DNA from: Vibrio gallicus
Lineage (GTDB): Bacteria; Pseudomonadota; Gammaproteobacteria; Enterobacterales; Vibrionaceae
NCBI RefSeq assembly: GCF_024346875.1
Contig: NZ_AP024871.1
Location: 1,240,001 to 1,304,000 of the forward strand
Direction: 5' to 3'
DNA length: 64,000 bases
Shown here: in pieces, positions 28,301 through 35,803 of the stretch
Layout: each line of letters begins with the position of its first letter
Numbering within the stretch: position 1 is the first letter of the stretch
The notes under the pieces: generated by a model
What the model was told of the DNA's origin: nothing
Databases searched by the model: none
What the model saw: the letters and a program-made list of their open reading frames with translations, nothing else
Program-made: the position numbers and the translations under genes

Positions 28301-29793
28301 TCACCGGTAAAGTTCACAGTGACCGCATCGCCTTCTTCATCAAAGGTGCTGTAGGTGGCAACTTCACTGCCTTCAACAACATCGTCTTCGGTAACGCTAC
28401 CGGCCACAATGTCAATGCTCGGCGCATCGTTTACCAAGTCAACTGTAGGCGTACCTTGATCGCTACCAGAGAGCCCACCTTCTTTATTCTCAGTCACAGT
28501 CAGGTCAATCTCAGGCAGTGCATTACCGCCATTCACCCAATCTGCGCCTTTATCGGTCAGCACTACCTTGCCGCCTTGCAGCTGGTAGTAGCCATCCGAG
28601 TTGGACTCACCGGTAAAGTTCACAGTGACCGCATCGCCTTCTTCATCAAAGGTGCTGTAGGTGGCAACTTCACTGCCTTCAACAACATCGTCTTCGGTAA
28701 CGCTACCGGCCACAATGTCAATGCTCGGCGCATCATTCACCAAGTCAACTGTAGGCGTGCCTTGGTCGCTACCAGAGAGCCCACCTTCTTTATTCTCAGT
28801 CACAGTCAGGTCAATCTCAGGCAGTGCATTGCCGCCATTCACCCACTCGGCGCCTTTATCGGTCAGCACTACCTTGCCGCCTTGCAGCTGGTAGTAGCCA
28901 TCCGAATTGGACTCACCGGTAAAGTTTACAGTTACAGCGTCACCTTCTTTGTCCCATGTTTCATACGTGGCGACGCTGTCGCTCTCATCAACCTCACCTT
29001 CGTAAACAGTTAGCGGAGTAATTTCAATAGTTGGCGCATCATTTGCTCCAGTAACAACTATGGTAATGGTTTTGACATCACTTGAAGCGCCATCGTCATC
29101 CACTGCGTTGTAATCAAAGCTTACTTCCCTAGTATCACCAGAAGAAAGATCATCAAACTGCCCTTGGGGATCAAAGCTAAAACTGCCGTCTGATTCAAAA
29201 ATTAGTCTGCCACTTTCAACGTCTTTAACCAATTCATAGCCAACGATCTCTCCATCGCTATCATCTGCAACTGGGACTGCACCAGCAAACGTACTATCTT
29301 CATTGGTCTCAAAGATAGCGTCGCCTGCTTGAGGAGGTGTATTAACTAACTCAACTGTTTCACTAATAAACTGAAAAATAATACTTTGCTGTTGTGGGGT
29401 TATCAGCACATCATCAAGGCCAAAGGTATCGAATACGGTTTGCGCGATGGTTTCTGCCCCATCTCTTTGTATGGCCGCCGAGGTAGTGAGGCTTGAACCT
29501 TCATCTCGGTCTTGTGATTGAATATCTTCTTCATCATCACTTAATGTTTGAATAACCCGACCTACACTAGCAGTGACATCAACAGATTGAATCTGTAGAT
29601 CAGTAACTACGTCAACGCGCAACTGAGATACAACATCCTCAGGGACAATCATCGGGCCATCACCTACAGATAATATGACTTCACCTGGTGAGGTTGGATA
29701 ATTAGGGGGGACTATTTTGAGGTTGCCTTCAGCGTCGACAATGATCCATCCATCGCCAAATACAACGTCTTGTGCTAATGAGATACCTTCCAT
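25339..29793 (-). CDS. Large type I secreted RTX adhesin, LapA/FrhA-like
   Basis: This acidic 1484-residue protein has no Sec signal. The N-terminal 130 residues look like a LapA-type retention module with a di-alanine at 106-107 (LTTSAAIQRDG), near where LapG-type proteases cut. A VCBS-like domain follows (about 160-250), then four 102-residue Ig-like repeats (252-660), a jelly-roll, carbohydrate-binding-like domain (about 810-985), a cadherin-like domain (about 1130-1230) and a Calx-beta-like stretch. The C-terminus (1371-1484) begins with an RTX nonapeptide GDDVLTGSEQSDTF and ends as a type I secretion signal. AAGGAG precedes the ATG. A TolC-family gene is divergent; LapB/C/D/G homologues are not in the window. 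Confidence 0.88.
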   Translation of the reverse strand: MEGISLAQDVVFGDGWIIVDAEGNLKIVPPNYPTSPGEVILSVGDGPMIVPEDVVSQLRVDVVTDLQIQSVDVTASVGRVIQTLSDDEEDIQSQDRDEGSSLTTSAAIQRDGAETIAQTVFDTFGLDDVLITPQQQSIIFQFISETVELVNTPPQAGDAIFETNEDSTFAGAVPVADDSDGEIVGYELVKDVESGRLIFESDGSFSFDPQGQFDDLSSGDTREVSFDYNAVDDDGASSDVKTITIVVTGANDAPTIEITPLTVYEGEVDESDSVATYETWDKEGDAVTVNFTGESNSDGYYQLQGGKVVLTDKGAEWVNGGNALPEIDLTVTENKEGGLSGSDQGTPTVDLVNDAPSIDIVAGSVTEDDVVEGSEVATYSTFDEEGDAVTVNFTGESNSDGYYQLQGGKVVLTDKGADWVNGGNALPEIDLTVTENKEGGLSGSDQGTPTVDLVNDAPSIDIVAGSVTEDDVVEGSEVATYSTFDEEGDAVTVNFTGESNSDGYYQLQGGKVVLTDKGADWVNGGNALPEIDLTVTENKEGGLSGSDQGTPTVDLVNDAPSIDIVAGSVTEDDVVEGSEVATYSTFDEEGDAVTVNFTGESNSDGYYQLQGGKVVLTDKGADWVNGGNALPEIDLTVTENKEGGLSGSDQGTPTVDLVNDTPTSESFNVSGMEDTALAFNWAQFNTSDQDTADNELSIVITSLPIEGELQLLIDGVWTSVETGDVISQLDIAAGNLIFIPELNASGDDEFDDAGLGDQKQSYASFEYSVSDGNSESNQQTVTIDISAIADEPKLWVVNEQKVALIDFQDAGPLLGENRNWSSNIDVSQVLGGNTLGTWYANDDNKVEIGRESVYRSGASKDNLVLEVEGDRGDNSIYTDLSVEEGRYYSFSFDAAARRWQNGDSDLNVIWVRLDDQGNPIMEEAETLYQFRPNDNSWERDIQITLPSDTEGNYRLILQSTDANSYGAIVDNLVLESSDAKGLEGSFVDLWDLGAALTDIDDSETLNVVMSGLPQGTIIKDSDGKELVVGADGIADVTDLDLASLKANVPIAGEYNVTVTAISTETSNGDTASKSIELPLIIIDNGQSNHAPEFLSGSDTQDSPINDDVYDFGVIKASEFGSGDIINTVTAYDTDNDPLSYSFSDGSLSYGVFDIDPDTGEISLNTDLRDSDSGVHQLALKVSDPSGEVDEASVNIELSTENDAAWGLTPKSLVSVIEGQDANKAIAVKLLEGGKVVIRDGGSLIFTFVTAAATATASSDDYGIRLETTSDYIASSYATDSGHVVTVTNISGADKTVRPGNSDGDLISIIIEANVDADNEGIETFTAQLVDVNIGAPKGSQDEVNIQIEDALNVDSLMLDVGQTQQLLAQLGDDVLTGSEQSDTFIWTEVALDSGTDIVTNFSVGEDLLNFDELLNATDSSDLDELLSNVEVSVTEQDIALEIEHQTGTQTIIIQDVRGQFGDSISDGGVFDSSELLNQLIVKSE
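27815..29045 (-). repeat. Four tandem 306-bp coding repeats
   Basis: The marker ACCAAGTCAACTGTAGGCGT recurs at 27821, 28127, 28433 and 28739, exactly 306 bases apart. The middle units look almost identical at DNA level, including synonymous positions; the unit nearest the N-terminus of the protein (28740-29045) is diverged in one half. The protein repeat is 102 residues starting NDAPSIDIV. This implies recent duplication or gene conversion. Confidence 0.95.
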
Positions 29794-30052
29794 GCTTTCT
29801 CCTTAGGTATAACCTGAATAAATGACACTCATTCCCTGAGTCAATAATTCAATACCACGCTCAATACATATAGGTTCACTCTACCTTAAAATAATAGGTC
29901 ATTCCTACAATATTTATTAGCCAAGTTGCATAGGTTGTTGTTGAAATAAAAAAATAGCAAAACTATTATGAACTTATAGAAAGTATTTTATGTAGCCTTG
30001 TAATAAGAGGGTTATATGTTTAGGTCAGTGTAAAGGATTACAGGAGACGACC

Positions 30053-31360
30053 TTGAATAAATTCAAGCTAACAGCGCTTGCGATAGCCAGTGTATTGTCA
30101 ACACCAGTATCGGCTCAATCATTAGAGCAAGCGATATCATACACGCTGCAAACTAACCCTGAAGTCAAAGCCTCATACAATGACTTCATGTCTTACGTTT
30201 ATGACAACAAAGCCGCAGTACGAGAGTATTACCCTAAAGTGGACTTAATTGCAGGCGTAGGTTGGGAAAACTATCAAGCAGATCGAACTAACCGTGATGA
30301 CGACTACACCGCTGTCGACGCTTCAATAAAGTTGACCCAGTTGTTGTGGGATGGTTCAGGGACACTGCACAATATGGACCGCACCGCGGCTGAGGCTGAA
30401 TCATTGCGTTATAAGGTACTAAGTGATGCTTCAGATAAAGCCCTAGATGTTGTTAAGGTTTATCTAGATGCACTAAAAGCGTATGAGGTCCTTGCCCTAT
30501 CAGAGAGTAACCTTGCCACTCATAAAAAGATTTTCCAAGACATTAAAAAACGCACAGAATCAGGTATAGGTTCCACCGCAGACCTGTCTCAAGTACAGGC
30601 ACGCATTGCCAAAGCGCACGGAAACCTATTAGCTGCGCAAAACAACCTATTTGATTCACATACTCAATTTACGCGTCTGGTTGGTCAAACCCCTCAAGGG
30701 CTTGTATTTCCAAGAGCAGATGACACCAAAATACCATTGACGATTACTGAAGCGATTGACTTGGCGGTAACCAAACACCCAGTGATCAAGACCGCCCAAG
30801 TCGATGTAGATGCGGCAAAGTTCCAATATAAGCAATCAAACAGTCCAAATCTGCCTACCTTCACCGTAGAGGCGGGATATGATTATTTTGACGATGCGGA
30901 AGGGGTCGCAGGACGACGTGATGAGATGAATGCCACCTTGCGTATGCGTTATAACCTGTTTAATGGCGGTGTAGACTCAGCCAACAAAGACCGCTCTGCC
31001 TATCAGATGAATAAAGCTAAAGATCTGCGCGACCGTGCATTTCGCTCAGTTGAAGAAGGGTTACGCTTGTCATGGAGTGCCCATGACCTAACCTTGCAAG
31101 AAAAAGAGTTTCTTGCGGATCACGTCGATGCCGCATCAGATACAGTTGTTGCATATGGTAAGCAGTACCGCATTGGCCGTCGCACCCTATTAGACTTACT
31201 TAATACAGAAAACGAATTATTTGAATCGCGCAAAGGCTATGTCGACTCCCTATATGCAGAACAATACGCTAAATATCGCATATTGAACGCAACCGGCACC
31301 CTGCTTGAATCCTTACTGGTCGATATTCCCGAAGAATGGAATACAGCGGTGGAGTACTAA
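30053..31360 (+). CDS. TolC-family outer-membrane channel protein (LapE/AggA-like)
   Basis: A signal peptide (MNKFKLTALAIASVLSTPVSAQS) is followed by two TolC repeats with long helices and the motif of type I secretion outer-membrane factors (LEQAISYTLQTNPEVKA, RRTLLDLLNTENELFESRKGY). Length is 435 aa. The start is TTG at 30053 with AGGAG seven bases upstream; no ATG is better placed. It is divergent from the large adhesin and very probably exports it, together with an inner-membrane ABC/MFP pair encoded elsewhere. The lipoprotein gene follows after 2 bases. Confidence 0.9.
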   Translation: MNKFKLTALAIASVLSTPVSAQSLEQAISYTLQTNPEVKASYNDFMSYVYDNKAAVREYYPKVDLIAGVGWENYQADRTNRDDDYTAVDASIKLTQLLWDGSGTLHNMDRTAAEAESLRYKVLSDASDKALDVVKVYLDALKAYEVLALSESNLATHKKIFQDIKKRTESGIGSTADLSQVQARIAKAHGNLLAAQNNLFDSHTQFTRLVGQTPQGLVFPRADDTKIPLTITEAIDLAVTKHPVIKTAQVDVDAAKFQYKQSNSPNLPTFTVEAGYDYFDDAEGVAGRRDEMNATLRMRYNLFNGGVDSANKDRSAYQMNKAKDLRDRAFRSVEEGLRLSWSAHDLTLQEKEFLADHVDAASDTVVAYGKQYRIGRRTLLDLLNTENELFESRKGYVDSLYAEQYAKYRILNATGTLLESLLVDIPEEWNTAVEY

Positions 31361-31362
31361 TT

Positions 31363-31959
31363 ATGAAAAAAGTCCTAATTATCTCATTGACGAGCTTATT
31401 GCTTTTCGGCTGTGCCAACGATACTGAAACATACATGGAAACGCCTCTTCCCGAGCAGCAAGCGGATCTGCGCGATTTCGACAACGACGGCGTCATCAAT
31501 GCTAGGGATAAGTGTCCCGGCACCCCTCGAGGCGCAGAAGTCAGCAACGATGGATGCGAAGAATATTATGAAGTAACCCAGCAACAAACACTCAAGATAC
31601 TGTTCCAGAATAACTCCACCGAAGTAAATCCTGTGTTTGGCAGCCAGATTGAAGGAATGGCTGAGTTTCTCAAGGAATACCCTGAAACCTCCGTTGAGCT
31701 TAAAGGGTTTGCGAGTACACCTGGGAGCAATACCTACAACATAGAATTATCTCGTAATCGAGCCATAGTGGTACAAGATAAGATCATCTCATTTGGGGTA
31801 GACCCAAACCGCATCGCTATCGTAGGTTTTGGTGAGGAAGAAAGCACTTCGGACGATCCGACAACTGAAGCACTAGACCGCCGAGTTGAAGCTACTGTCG
31901 TTGGTTTTAAAGGTGATTTTATTAAGCAGTGGACCATATTTACCAAACTGCCTAAATAG
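31363..31959 (+). CDS. OmpA-family lipoprotein with thrombospondin type 3-like calcium repeat
   Basis: The ATG at 31363 starts MKKVLIISLTSLLLFGC, a lipoprotein signal with the lipidated cysteine in LFGC. The chain (198 aa) continues with an Asp-rich calcium-binding segment (DFDNDGVINARDKCPGTP) and a C-terminal OmpA peptidoglycan-binding domain (LKGFAS, NRAIVVQDKI, DRRVEATV). It directly follows the TolC-type gene and is probably translated with it. Such OmpA-like partners often accompany LapA-type adhesin export genes; it may anchor or stabilise the export machinery on the cell wall. Confidence 0.88.
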   Translation: MKKVLIISLTSLLLFGCANDTETYMETPLPEQQADLRDFDNDGVINARDKCPGTPRGAEVSNDGCEEYYEVTQQQTLKILFQNNSTEVNPVFGSQIEGMAEFLKEYPETSVELKGFASTPGSNTYNIELSRNRAIVVQDKIISFGVDPNRIAIVGFGEEESTSDDPTTEALDRRVEATVVGFKGDFIKQWTIFTKLPK

Positions 31960-31978
31960 ACACCCTATGCCGTTACAT

Positions 31979-32003
31979 AAGCCGGGATTTTCCCGGCTTT
32001 TTT
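31979..32003 (+). terminator. Terminator after the OmpA-like lipoprotein
   Basis: GCCGGGA (31981-31987), TTT loop, TCCCGGC (31991-31997), then a run of T. Confidence 0.88.
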
Positions 32004-32075
32004 ATGTCTATTTGTTTCAGCTTCAAAGGGTTAAGCATGATACACTGAAATAAATCACTTCTGAGGATACAAAGT

Positions 32076-32429
32076 ATGAGTCAATTAACCGATAACCTAG
32101 AGCTGAATCTAGAGCTTTTCATCGAAGAATGCACCAACACTAAGCTAGTTTGGGGTTTAAAAAACGAAGATGGTTGGCTAGCCGTTGATTCCACAGAGTT
32201 TGAAGAAAGTGAAGTTATGCCATTTTGGTCAAATAGCCAAGATGCTGCAGCTCACAATGTCGAAGAGTGGTCAGATTTTGAAGTACAAGAAATTCCACTC
32301 GATATCTTTGTAGAAGACTGGCTTATCACTCTATCTGAAGATGGTGTTTTAGTTGGCACTAACTGGAATGCGCAGCTTGAAGGCAAAGAGATCGAGCCGC
32401 AGACACTCGCTAAGCTGTTTGTAAAATAA
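32076..32429 (+). CDS. DUF2750-family protein
   Basis: This acidic 117-residue cytosolic protein matches the DUF2750 pattern (VWGLKNEDGWLAV, MPFWSNSQDAA, PLDIFVEDWL). No function is established for the family. GAGGA stands about 8 bases before the ATG. It lies 13 bases upstream of the yidA-like gene on the same strand, so the two may be co-transcribed. Confidence 0.75.
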   Translation: MSQLTDNLELNLELFIEECTNTKLVWGLKNEDGWLAVDSTEFEESEVMPFWSNSQDAAAHNVEEWSDFEVQEIPLDIFVEDWLITLSEDGVLVGTNWNAQLEGKEIEPQTLAKLFVK

Positions 32430-32442
32430 TCGCGGTGTAAAA

Positions 32443-33252
32443 ATGTATAAACTTATTGCTATTGATATGGATGGTACGCTATTAGACGGCGATAAAGTCA
32501 TCTCTGAACGTAATAAACGCGCTATTGAGCAAGCGCGCTCTGCAGGTGTCACTGTGGTGTTAGCATCAGGTCGTCCCTATGAAGGGATGCAAGATTATCT
32601 GGCTGAACTCAATATGGACAGTAGTCAGGATTACGTGCTGTGTTATAACGCAGCAAAAATCATGAACCTTGGTACAGGTGAAGTGATTCGCGAAATCTTA
32701 ACCACGGGTAAAGACGCCAAGCAGTTGGCTAAGCTTGCCAGACAACATGGCTGCAACTTCCATGCATTTAGTTCAATTATGGGCTTAATTGCAGAAAAAG
32801 ACAGTCACTACACCCAGCATGAAGCAAGCATCAATGGCCTTGATATTACGCTACAAAGCTTTGATGATTTGGATGACGACCACCCTATTGTGAAAACAAT
32901 GTTGGTTGACCCACCAGAAATCTTAGAGCTCGCTATCGCGGCACTTCCACCGAAGATGTATCAAGACTTCAGTATTGTTCGAAGTGCACCTTTCTTTTTA
33001 GAGTTCGGTAACCCTGAAGGAAACAAAGGTGCTGGTGTCAAAGCTCTTGCTGAACATCTTGGTATCAAGCAAAGTGAAGTAATGTGTATTGGTGATGCTG
33101 GCAACGACCATGACATGTTAAAATATGCAGGTCTTGGGGTTGCAATGCAAAATGCAGATGACGCAACCAAAGCTCTAGCTAATGCGATAACAGACACCAA
33201 TAATAACTCTGGTGTCGGTCAAGCTATTGAGAAATACGTTCTAGCTAAATAA
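32443..33252 (+). CDS. yidA: HAD-IIB sugar phosphatase, YidA-like
   Basis: This Cof-type HAD phosphatase (269 aa) has the nucleophile motif DMDGTLLDGD, motif II VVLASGRP, a C2 cap (about 85-195), the lysine in NKGAGVKAL and motif IV GDAGNDHDML. Length and sequence follow E. coli YidA (270 aa), which dephosphorylates sugar phosphates such as erythrose 4-phosphate and alpha-glucose 1-phosphate in the cytosol. Its stop overlaps the convergent GNAT gene by 8 bases. Confidence 0.92.
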   Translation: MYKLIAIDMDGTLLDGDKVISERNKRAIEQARSAGVTVVLASGRPYEGMQDYLAELNMDSSQDYVLCYNAAKIMNLGTGEVIREILTTGKDAKQLAKLARQHGCNFHAFSSIMGLIAEKDSHYTQHEASINGLDITLQSFDDLDDDHPIVKTMLVDPPEILELAIAALPPKMYQDFSIVRSAPFFLEFGNPEGNKGAGVKALAEHLGIKQSEVMCIGDAGNDHDMLKYAGLGVAMQNADDATKALANAITDTNNNSGVGQAIEKYVLAK

Positions 33253-33715
33253 GGCGCTTTTGTAGACAATGGATGTGCGCTCGATACCCTTTCTTTTGAT
33301 AGTGTCGTAGCGCATCCTGATTAAACGCCCACACCTCTACCATTACCTGTTTGACGCCAAAATCTACGAAGCCTTTTTCTATTCTGGCTAATAAAGCCTG
33401 ACCAATCCCACCTTTACGATGAGCCTCATCAACGTACCAATGATCTAAGCTTCCTATAGTGTAGGTTGGTCGAAGTGGTGATTCTATCTGCGACAACTGC
33501 CCTGCTACAAACCCTACGATCTGATGTTGTTCAATCGCGACAAAGATCAGACTTTCTGGATGGGTTAGATAATCGTTTAGCAGTGACTCAATCTCATTTT
33601 GATCAATTTCCCCACCACTATGTTGCACATGCATCTGATATAGAGCCAACCAATGCCTTAGCAAGGGTGCGCTATCCGTTGCCGTGGCAGCCCTAACTTG
33701 CAAAGTATCCAACAT
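33245..33715 (-). CDS. GNAT-family N-acetyltransferase
   Basis: This 156-residue protein has the GNAT fold: beta4 VGFVAGQLSQI, the acetyl-CoA loop DEAHRKGGIGQALLARIEK (R/Q-x-x-G-x-A type) and the C-terminal ALRHYQKKGYR. The substrate cannot be told from sequence. Its start lies inside the 3' end of the LysE-type gene (23-base overlap), so the two are probably translated together. Confidence 0.88.
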   Translation of the reverse strand: MLDTLQVRAATATDSAPLLRHWLALYQMHVQHSGGEIDQNEIESLLNDYLTHPESLIFVAIEQHQIVGFVAGQLSQIESPLRPTYTIGSLDHWYVDEAHRKGGIGQALLARIEKGFVDFGVKQVMVEVWAFNQDALRHYQKKGYRAHIHCLQKRLI

Positions 33716-34325
33716 TTTGCCATACCACTCTAACCGCTAATATAATAAGTATTACACCTGAAATCTGATCGATTAACTTACCCCGTGAACGCAGTCGTTC
33801 AATCAGTAAAGGCGACGATAATAAAAATGTTATAATGCTATACCATAGCCCATCAACCAACAGTGGCGTGGCGACAACGATCACCTTGCCTGACACCCCT
33901 TCTCCAGCCGCAATAAATTGGCTAAACAGTGCAATAAAGAACAGACCAATTTTAGGATTGAATAGGGAGATCATCAGTCCTTCTTTGGCGGCTTGTAACG
34001 GAGTTTGTGCTTTACCTATGATCAGGGTTTTGGCAATCCCCCCCCGTGAACTCAGTGATTTCCAGCCTAAATAAGCAAGATACAGTGCGCCGATACACGA
34101 GATTAGTACGAACAAAAGCTCTGATTTGTGCAGTAAAACCGCAAGACCTGTGACCGTAATTAAGGCATAAAAGCCTACCCCAAGCGAATGAGCCCATGAT
34201 GTAGCTAGACCATTAACACGCCCCCCTGCCAAGGTATGTTTAGTAACCGTGGCAAGGCTCGGGCCGGGAGACATTGCCCCAAGTAGGCAAACTAAAAATA
34301 GGGAAAACCACACATCAAATGTCAT
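33693..34325 (-). CDS. LysE/RhtB-family amino-acid exporter
   Basis: This 210-residue inner-membrane protein has about six hydrophobic helices and the family motif GAMSPGPSLATVTKHTLAGG near the N-terminus, with FNPKIGLFFIALFSQF in the middle. Family members export amino acids or analogues such as homoserine lactone, lysine or threonine. It is followed, with overlap, by a GNAT acetyltransferase. Confidence 0.9.
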   Translation of the reverse strand: MTFDVWFSLFLVCLLGAMSPGPSLATVTKHTLAGGRVNGLATSWAHSLGVGFYALITVTGLAVLLHKSELLFVLISCIGALYLAYLGWKSLSSRGGIAKTLIIGKAQTPLQAAKEGLMISLFNPKIGLFFIALFSQFIAAGEGVSGKVIVVATPLLVDGLWYSIITFLLSSPLLIERLRSRGKLIDQISGVILIILAVRVVWQNVGYFAS

Positions 34326-34392
34326 GGTAAATAAACTCAGTTATAACAAAGCGCTTATGCTAAGGATTCAAGCTACAAAGCTCAAGATAATA

Positions 34393-35094
34393 TTACAATC
34401 CCAGCATATCAGTCGTGGAGTCGATAGCGACAACCTTCTTTTGGTTTGCATCTATCTGTTCATCGATTCTCTTTAATTTATCTGACGCTTTCTGTTTCCG
34501 GTCACAGGCATCGGATTTTGCATCCCAACTTTTTCCTTCATTGAATAATTGACATTGCTGTACCAATTTATTGAGGATGGGGATCAGTTTAGCGCGCTCT
34601 TTATTTAATTCGACTTGCTTGTGCTGCAAGGTTAACTGACTTTGAAAAAACTGCTTCGATTGTTCTAGTACTTGCTTTTGTTGTGTGGATTTTTGCTGCA
34701 AGGCGACAAGCTCTGCTTGGTTAGATGTTAACTTTTTAGCTTGCTGTGCTTGAAGTTGTTGTACCTGCTTATACTGTTGTTTAAGTGCTTTTAATTGCTC
34801 CGCTTGTTGAGCTGTCTGAGCTTGAGACTCTTCCAATTGAGTTTTTAGTTCATCCACTGACGTATTGGCAGTATGCGCACTCTTTGATTTGGCCTCGAGC
34901 TCAAGCTGCAAGGTTTTATTTTGCGTATCGAGCACTTCCATATCAGATTTTAACTGGGTTTGTGTACTCATTTGCGCTTCATTTAACGAGAAAAAATGAG
35001 CATAAACCGCAGCCGTTGAAAGCGCTATACCAATAGCGACCCCTCCTAAAGCGTATTTAACTTTCAGTGCTGTTGTATCTGTAGGTGTACTCAA
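34393..35094 (-). CDS. Membrane-anchored coiled-coil protein of unknown function
   Basis: No known family is recognised. One transmembrane helix near residues 14-33 (ALGGVAIGIALSTAAVYAHFF) is followed by a long Gln/Lys/Glu-rich coiled coil (about 45-170), then a short segment with two cysteines (QQCQLFNEGKSWDAKSDACD). The bulk of its 233 residues probably lies in the periplasm. A small two-helix membrane protein gene lies 12 bases upstream on the same strand, so the pair may work together. Confidence 0.65.
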   Translation of the reverse strand: MSTPTDTTALKVKYALGGVAIGIALSTAAVYAHFFSLNEAQMSTQTQLKSDMEVLDTQNKTLQLELEAKSKSAHTANTSVDELKTQLEESQAQTAQQAEQLKALKQQYKQVQQLQAQQAKKLTSNQAELVALQQKSTQQKQVLEQSKQFFQSQLTLQHKQVELNKERAKLIPILNKLVQQCQLFNEGKSWDAKSDACDRKQKASDKLKRIDEQIDANQKKVVAIDSTTDMLGL

Positions 35095-35106
35095 AATAAA
35101 TCCAAC

Positions 35107-35265
35107 TTACCTGGCTAATTCGGTAATCATTAGTATCACCGCGTAGAGTGCAATAAGACTGCTGAGCCCTATCACCACCCACCGCTGTAATTTCTCGTTT
35201 GTATTGTATCTTACAAATAGCACAGCTACGGCTATCAGTACTACAATGGCAATCAATCGGGTCAT
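35107..35265 (-). CDS. Small two-helix membrane protein
   Basis: The ATG at 35265 with AGGGA upstream gives 52 residues: two hydrophobic segments (LIAIVVLIAVAVLFVRY and WVVIGLSSLIALYAVILMI) joined by a short polar loop. The longer in-frame reading from 35295 lacks a ribosome binding site. Function unknown. It precedes the coiled-coil protein gene by 12 bases. Confidence 0.6.
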   Translation of the reverse strand: MTRLIAIVVLIAVAVLFVRYNTNEKLQRWVVIGLSSLIALYAVILMITELAR

Positions 35266-35461
35266 GTTATCCCTTGTGCATAATATATATATCAATATTA
35301 CGTTAAACTAGAAGCTAAGTTTATAATAATCCGACAATTTTAAGATTAATTTTCTATTTGTCCGCAATTCACATTGATAAGCACCAATATGCACTGACGA
35401 AAAAAAACAACAATTTACATCTTGTAATGACTTTTCGTTGTGATAAATTACGCAGCCGTAA

Positions 35462-35800
35462 GTAAGTTACTTACACACCTAGCATTTATGCTAGTTCCGA
35501 TGAAGACTGCAGGAGAGTGACGCAATTTAGCGTCTACCGAAGAAGTAAATCTTTCAGGTTCTTGTTTATACATTATATGTATACGAGTGAGGACTGCAGT
35601 TGGAGGAATCTCTGGAGAGTGTCGTTTAATCGACCGCCGAAGGAGCAAACCCATTATGGGTGAAACTCTCAGGCAAAAGGACAGAGGAGTGAAAAGCGAA
35701 AAATTCACAGCCAAACTGTATTGAGAGATCACTTAGATCAATACCAGCCTAACTGGACCTCGTGTTCACTCTTCTCCTTATGTTGTTTTTTTAAGGGGAA
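35462..35800 (+). ncRNA. Tandem glycine riboswitch and expression platform
   Basis: Two hairpins (GTAAG-TTA-CTTAC at 35462; CTAGCA-TTTA-TGCTAG at 35479-35494) precede two glycine aptamers. Aptamer I (about 35500-35565) has GGAGAGTG, CTACCGAAGAAGTAAA and TCTTTCAGG; aptamer II (about 35609-35690) has GGAGAGTG, CCGCCGAAGGAGCAAA, CTCTCAGGCAAAAGGACAGAG. Layout and target gene match the Vibrio cholerae VC1422 riboswitch. Downstream, TTCTCCTTA (35772-35780) can pair with TAAGGGGAA (35792-35800), hiding the Shine-Dalgarno site, while AGAGGAGTGAA (35683-35693) can pair with TTCACTCTTCT (35765-35775). Both compete with aptamer II stem P1. Confidence 0.95.
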
Positions 35801-35803
35801 ACC

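Noticed and set aside
27844-29013. Long forward-strand open frame antisense to the adhesin repeats
   Set aside because: It exists only because the repeat length is a multiple of three and the antisense frame of one unit happens to be open; it has no ribosome site and repeats itself like the adhesin gene.
27815-29045. Regularly spaced repeats as a CRISPR array
   Set aside because: The units are 306 bases, contiguous and coding, without spacers.
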